Assembly: GCF_036226665.1 (NCBI RefSeq)
Contig: NZ_CP109007.1
Span: forward strand, 6,138,001-6,202,000
Reading direction: 5' to 3'
Length of the DNA stretch: 64,000 nucleotides
DNA from: Streptomyces sp. NBC_00691
GTDB taxonomy: Bacteria > Actinomycetota > Actinomycetes > Streptomycetales > Streptomycetaceae
Shown one piece after another: positions 61,165-64,000 of this stretch. The notes beneath the pieces were generated by a model that saw only the letters and a list, made by a program, of their open reading frames with translations, had not been told where the DNA came from and searched no databases. A program made the translations under genes and the position numbers. How positions within the stretch are numbered: position 1 is the first letter of the stretch; every line of letters starts with the position of its first letter.

Positions 61165-61668
61165 TCCGCTGAGCCTCCCGAGGGGGCGAGGGTTCTACGC
61201 AGGGTTGAAGGCAGGGGAGGGTACGGCTGTGTCACGAGTGGTCCTTGGGGTGAAGTCCGGCCGCGCTGGTCCGAGGTGAGAAGGGCGCGAGGGCCGGGAT
61301 GAGGTGATCGGAGAGCCTGGGAGGAGTGGCCGCGGGGCGAGTTGCCTCTCGCCGGTCGGGCGTCCTCGGGGGCGTCGGGAGCGGGGTCAGGACAAGGCTG
61401 TGCCTCCAGAAGGGCAGGGGGAGGGGTGGCCGTTCGGCAGCTGGGGCCGGGCGGTGGTCAGACTGTAGGTGCCGATTCCCGGTTGACCTAATTTCTCGCC
61501 TCGCAGGGGTCAACCGGGAATCGTGTCCTACAGTGTGGCTTCCCCCGCTTGCCCGCCGCTCTCCTTCGGCATGCCGGCCTTCCGTGCCTGTATTCGCCGC
61601 CGCGGCGCCCGCATTCAGTGCGAGGCGGGATTCCCACTCTCTTTCGTGACCCGAATCGGGGTACCCCT
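61165..61668. other. Divergent promoter region between the transfer operon and the methyltransferase gene
   Basis: About 500 bases without a supportable gene. It holds a small hairpin, GGCGAG-TTGCCT-CTCGCC (61336-61353), and the large inverted repeat described separately. Both divergent operons presumably start here. Confidence 0.45.
61463..61533. repeat. Large inverted repeat, 26-bp arms and 19-base spacer
   Basis: The arms at 61463-61488 and 61508-61533 are reverse complements with three mismatches clustered at positions 8-10. Each arm reads CTGTAGG, three variable bases, then CGATTCCCGGTTGACC inward. The outer 7 and inner 16 bases are perfectly paired. It lies between divergent transfer and methyltransferase operons. 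It could be an operator pair, an origin-of-transfer hairpin or a transcript structure. Confidence 0.75.
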
Positions 61669-62424
61669 TTGCCTTTTTCCCTTCACCACGGCGACGCGCT
61701 CGGCGTCCTGGCCGGCCTTCCGGACGACTGCGTGGACGCGGTCATCACCGACCCGCCGTACAACTCCGGCGGGCGGACCGCGAAGGAGCGCACCTCCCGT
61801 ACCGCCCGACAGAAGTACACCTCCGCCGACGCCGGCCATGAGCTGGCCGACTTCCCCGGCGAGAACATGGACCAAAGGAGCTACGGCTTCTGGCTGACGC
61901 AAATCATGACCGAGGCACACCGGCTGACCAAGCCCGGCGGTGCGGCGCTCCTGTTCACCGACTGGCGGCAGCTGCCGGTCACCACCGACGCGATCCAGGC
62001 GGCCGGATGGCTGTGGCGCGGCGTCCTGGCCTGGCACAAGCCGCAGGCCCGCCCGCAGAAGGGCAGGTTCACGCAGAACTGCGAGTTCATCGTGTGGGCG
62101 TCGAACGGTGCGATCGACGGCTCCCGCAACCCCGTCTACCTGCCCGGCCTCTACTCTGCGTCGCAGCCGTCGGGCAAGGTCCGGCAGCACATCACGCAGA
62201 AGCCGGTCGAGGTGATGCGCGAGCTGGTGAAGATCTCCCCGCCCGGCGGCACCGTCCTTGACTTCACCTGCGGCTCCGGCTCCACCGGCGTGGCCGCTCT
62301 CCTGGAGGGCCGCGACTTCATCGGCGTCGAGAAGACCCGGCACTACGCCGAGATCGCCTCCGACCGCCTCACCGAAACGCTCCACCACACCGTCGGGCAG
62401 GACGACCTCACCCTGACGGCCTGA
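61669..62424 (+). CDS. DNA methyltransferase, beta class (N6-adenine or N4-cytosine)
   Basis: A 251-residue methyltransferase. DPPY (motif IV) is at residues 28-31 near the N terminus, and the AdoMet-binding FTCGSGSTG (motif I) is near residue 205, the order that defines the beta class. A QKPVEVMRELVKIS block (motif X) precedes motif I. The target base cannot be decided: DPPY is compatible with adenine and some cytosine-N4 enzymes. No restriction enzyme is adjacent. TTG at 61669 gives the natural MPFSLHHGDAL start; the ribosome-binding site is weak. It is probably an orphan protective methyltransferase of the element. Confidence 0.88.
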   Translation: MPFSLHHGDALGVLAGLPDDCVDAVITDPPYNSGGRTAKERTSRTARQKYTSADAGHELADFPGENMDQRSYGFWLTQIMTEAHRLTKPGGAALLFTDWRQLPVTTDAIQAAGWLWRGVLAWHKPQARPQKGRFTQNCEFIVWASNGAIDGSRNPVYLPGLYSASQPSGKVRQHITQKPVEVMRELVKISPPGGTVLDFTCGSGSTGVAALLEGRDFIGVEKTRHYAEIASDRLTETLHHTVGQDDLTLTA

Positions 62425-62550
62425 CCCGGATGCGCGCAACCGCGAGTTACTGGCGGTTCGTTATCCGCGCCTGCGCGCATTCGGGCCCTGCCGTCCCATC
62501 ACCCGTTCTTGATTTTCCGGCTGCCGCGTGCGCCGGAGGAGGAGATTTCC

Positions 62551-63177
62551 TTGGAGCCTGACCCTCTGGAGGAATTCGGCGCCGCCGGGGAATTCGACCC
62601 GGTGCGCCTTCCGGAAGGCGACCTGGACAGCATCCAGGCCACCGTCCGCAAGCTGCTCGACCGCTCCGCCGAGCAGGCGCGGCAGCTCGACCACCTCGCC
62701 GCCGCACCGGGACCGGCGTCGCTGCCCGGCTTCGGCCTGCCGCCGATGCCGTCCGCGGCGATGATGCCGCCGGAGCCGCGTCCGATTCTGGAGCTGGACG
62801 GCGAGGAGTACGAGAGCGAGCTGGACCTGCTCACCGACTGGGTGGAGGACTTCCTCATGCCCACCTACGGGAGCGAGGTCACGACCGCCTCCCCATGGTG
62901 CGACCAGTGGCAGGAACACCTCGACGTCGTCGCCTGGCTCCACGCCCTGTGGATGGCCTACCTGCAGCACAAGGACCCCGAGGCCGGACCGGCCGGTCCC
63001 TTCGTATGGCACCGGGACTTCCTCACCCACTGCATGGCCGCCATCCGGGCCGCCGGCGGACCGCTGTCCGCCTGCCAGACCGACCCCGAGCGACCGTCGC
63101 ACCGCCTCCTTCGCGGCCCTGGCCGCTCCGTGCGCGCCGTGGCCCGCGACGCTGAGACGGCGCAGGCGGAGGAGTGA
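62551..63177 (+). CDS. DUF4913 domain protein
   Basis: A 208-residue protein. Residues 90-180 carry the DUF4913 signature YGSEVTTASPWCDQWQEH, then WLHALWMAYLQH and FVWHRDFLTHCM. This family is common in actinobacterial plasmids and integrative elements and has no known function. The N-terminal 80 residues are acidic and helical. TTG at 62551 has GGAGGAG about six bases upstream; a TTG 42 bases earlier is less well placed. Its stop overlaps the next gene's GTG (GTGA). Confidence 0.82.
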   Translation: MEPDPLEEFGAAGEFDPVRLPEGDLDSIQATVRKLLDRSAEQARQLDHLAAAPGPASLPGFGLPPMPSAAMMPPEPRPILELDGEEYESELDLLTDWVEDFLMPTYGSEVTTASPWCDQWQEHLDVVAWLHALWMAYLQHKDPEAGPAGPFVWHRDFLTHCMAAIRAAGGPLSACQTDPERPSHRLLRGPGRSVRAVARDAETAQAEE

Positions 63178-63653
63178 TCGCCGAGGGCCGGCCGCCCGCC
63201 TTCGGCCTCACCTTCGACCCTCGCGCCCTCACCGACCTGCTCCAGGCCCCCAGCCACATCCGCGACCTGTCGCTCGCGCTGCTCCAGGAGGTCGTCAACG
63301 CCGACCGGCACGGGGGCAAGCTCACGGCCGAACTCGCCGGACTGCGCAAGCTCTACGTCGACCGCCAGGCCGCCTGGCGGATCGTCTACGCGCTGCGGCC
63401 GGCCCCGTCGGCCTCGGCCTACCCCATGGAGATCCACGTCGTGGCCGTCCGCCCCCGGGCCAACCACGACATCTACGACACCGTGGCCCGGCGCCTCGGC
63501 ATCGACCACCGTCCGGTCGGCGCCCGCGCGCACGCCGCACGCACCCGCTCACCCCAGATCGACGCCTACCGCGAGATCCCGAAGCCCGGCCCACCCCCCG
63601 GCCTTCCCCGCTCCGCCCAGCCCACCGTCCTCACCACGAAAGCCGTACGTTGA
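63174..63653 (+). CDS. RelE/ParE-like toxin-fold protein
   Basis: A 159-residue protein whose first 115 residues follow the RelE/ParE pattern: a helical ALLQEVVNADRHGGKL stretch, LRKLYVDRQAAWRIVYALRP (seen as KLYVDRQAAWRIVYALRP) and a C-terminal strand IHVVAVRPRANHDIYDTV. The tail is Pro-rich. GTG at 63174 overlaps the DUF4913 stop. No obvious DNA-binding antitoxin is adjacent, so if it is a toxin, the DUF4913 protein or the downstream protein would have to serve as antitoxin; it may instead be a non-toxic RelE-fold protein of the element. Confidence 0.65.
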   Translation: MIAEGRPPAFGLTFDPRALTDLLQAPSHIRDLSLALLQEVVNADRHGGKLTAELAGLRKLYVDRQAAWRIVYALRPAPSASAYPMEIHVVAVRPRANHDIYDTVARRLGIDHRPVGARAHAARTRSPQIDAYREIPKPGPPPGLPRSAQPTVLTTKAVR

Positions 63654-64000
63654 CAGCCTTCCCGAACTTCCTTGGCCACTTCGGCGAGAACCTCCTTGAG
63701 CTCCCGGCCGAGCCGGAGAACCCCCACCACCGCGCGCTGCTGGAGACCTACATCGAGGTCCAGCAGCTGGAGCGCCGCCTGCTGGAGACCCTGACCAATC
63801 CGCACCCGGACATCACGCCGGACGGCTTCCACGCCTGCACCGAGATCCTCATCGACCGCATTGCCGCCGGTCAGGAACTTGCCGTCCTGCTGTCCGCCCC
63901 CTGCTGCTGCGCTCCCGCAGAGGAGTCCTCCTGCGAGAAGGACCCCGACAGCTGCTCCCCGGACTGCTACGAAGCCGTCGACCACGCCGGCGACGAGGAC
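63650..64000 (+). CDS. Hypothetical Cys-rich protein, 3' end outside window
   Basis: TTG at 63650 overlaps the preceding stop in a TTGA configuration. The 117 codons visible run off the window without a stop. The N-terminal part is helical (RALLETYIEVQQLERRLLE), and from about residue 84 the sequence is Cys-rich (PCCCAPAEESSC, then SCSPDCYE) and acidic, which could form a metal site. No family recognised. Confidence 0.6.
   Translation, partial: MTAFPNFLGHFGENLLELPAEPENPHHRALLETYIEVQQLERRLLETLTNPHPDITPDGFHACTEILIDRIAAGQELAVLLSAPCCCAPAEESSCEKDPDSCSPDCYEAVDHAGDED

Noticed and set aside
61549..61668. Upstream start for the beta-class methyltransferase at 61549
   Set aside because: The extra residues are basic and unlike the family, whose members begin close to the HHGDAL block.

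Overview
The window is very GC-rich DNA with the codon usage, GTG/TTG starts and gene families of Streptomyces or a close relative (PglY/PglZ, DUF317, DUF6087, SCO6880/SCO6881-type transfer proteins, bacterial terpene synthase, one rare TTA codon in a transposase). No rRNA, tRNA, CRISPR array or integrase was seen. All function calls rest on motifs read from the translated sequence; no database search was possible.

Region 1 (1-9170, + strand) is the distal part of a type 2 BREX (Pgl) phage-defence operon: the 3' part of pglY, then pglZ, brxD and brxHI. pglW and pglX would lie to the left, outside the window. Convergent to it is an HNH/endonuclease VII gene whose reading frame is broken exactly at a GGAA tetranucleotide run (9719-9736), so it may be switchable.

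Region 2 (10.4-15.4 kb) holds metabolic accessory genes: a NUDIX hydrolase, a DUF6087 protein, an RmlD-like reductase, a phosphotransferase-fold kinase, and a compact minus-strand operon of a 58-residue peptide, a JmjC-type oxygenase and an aldo/keto reductase. That operon is worth testing as a peptide-modifying (RiPP-like) locus.

Region 3 (15.5-29.1 kb, minus strand) is one long, translationally coupled operon typical of an actinobacterial conjugative or integrative element. It carries a TraD/VirD4-like coupling ATPase, a cytosine-5 DNA methyltransferase coupled to a PAPS-reductase-like protein, a DnaB N-terminal-like protein, three DUF317 proteins and several element-specific proteins of unknown function. 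A 19-bp palindrome (29149-29167) sits at its promoter end.

Region 4 (29.5-41.1 kb) is a different kind of DNA: a complete ISL3-family insertion sequence without a clean target duplication, followed by a molybdopterin oxidoreductase, two EF-hand proteins, an LtrA membrane protein and a sesquiterpene-synthase/two-P450 cluster. It looks like a biosynthetic island lodged between two halves of the mobile element.

Region 5 (41.6-61.2 kb, minus strand) resumes the element. From upstream to downstream it encodes a lytic transglycosylase/NlpC-P60 protein, a small two-helix membrane protein, a one-helix membrane protein, SCO6881- and SCO6880-type proteins, a VirB4-like ATPase and a ParB-family protein with three 24-bp-spaced palindromes inside its gene. 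A series of small element proteins follows, some paralogous to those in Region 3, then an MFS transporter and a MoxR ATPase/VWA-metallopeptidase pair. Region 6 (61.7-64.0 kb, + strand) diverges from it across a large 26-bp-arm inverted repeat and encodes a beta-class DNA methyltransferase, a DUF4913 protein, a RelE/ParE-like protein and a cut-off Cys-rich protein.

A recurring oddity across the window is that several genes have well-placed Shine-Dalgarno sequences or coupled stop codons but AUC, AUU or CUG where the start codon should be.
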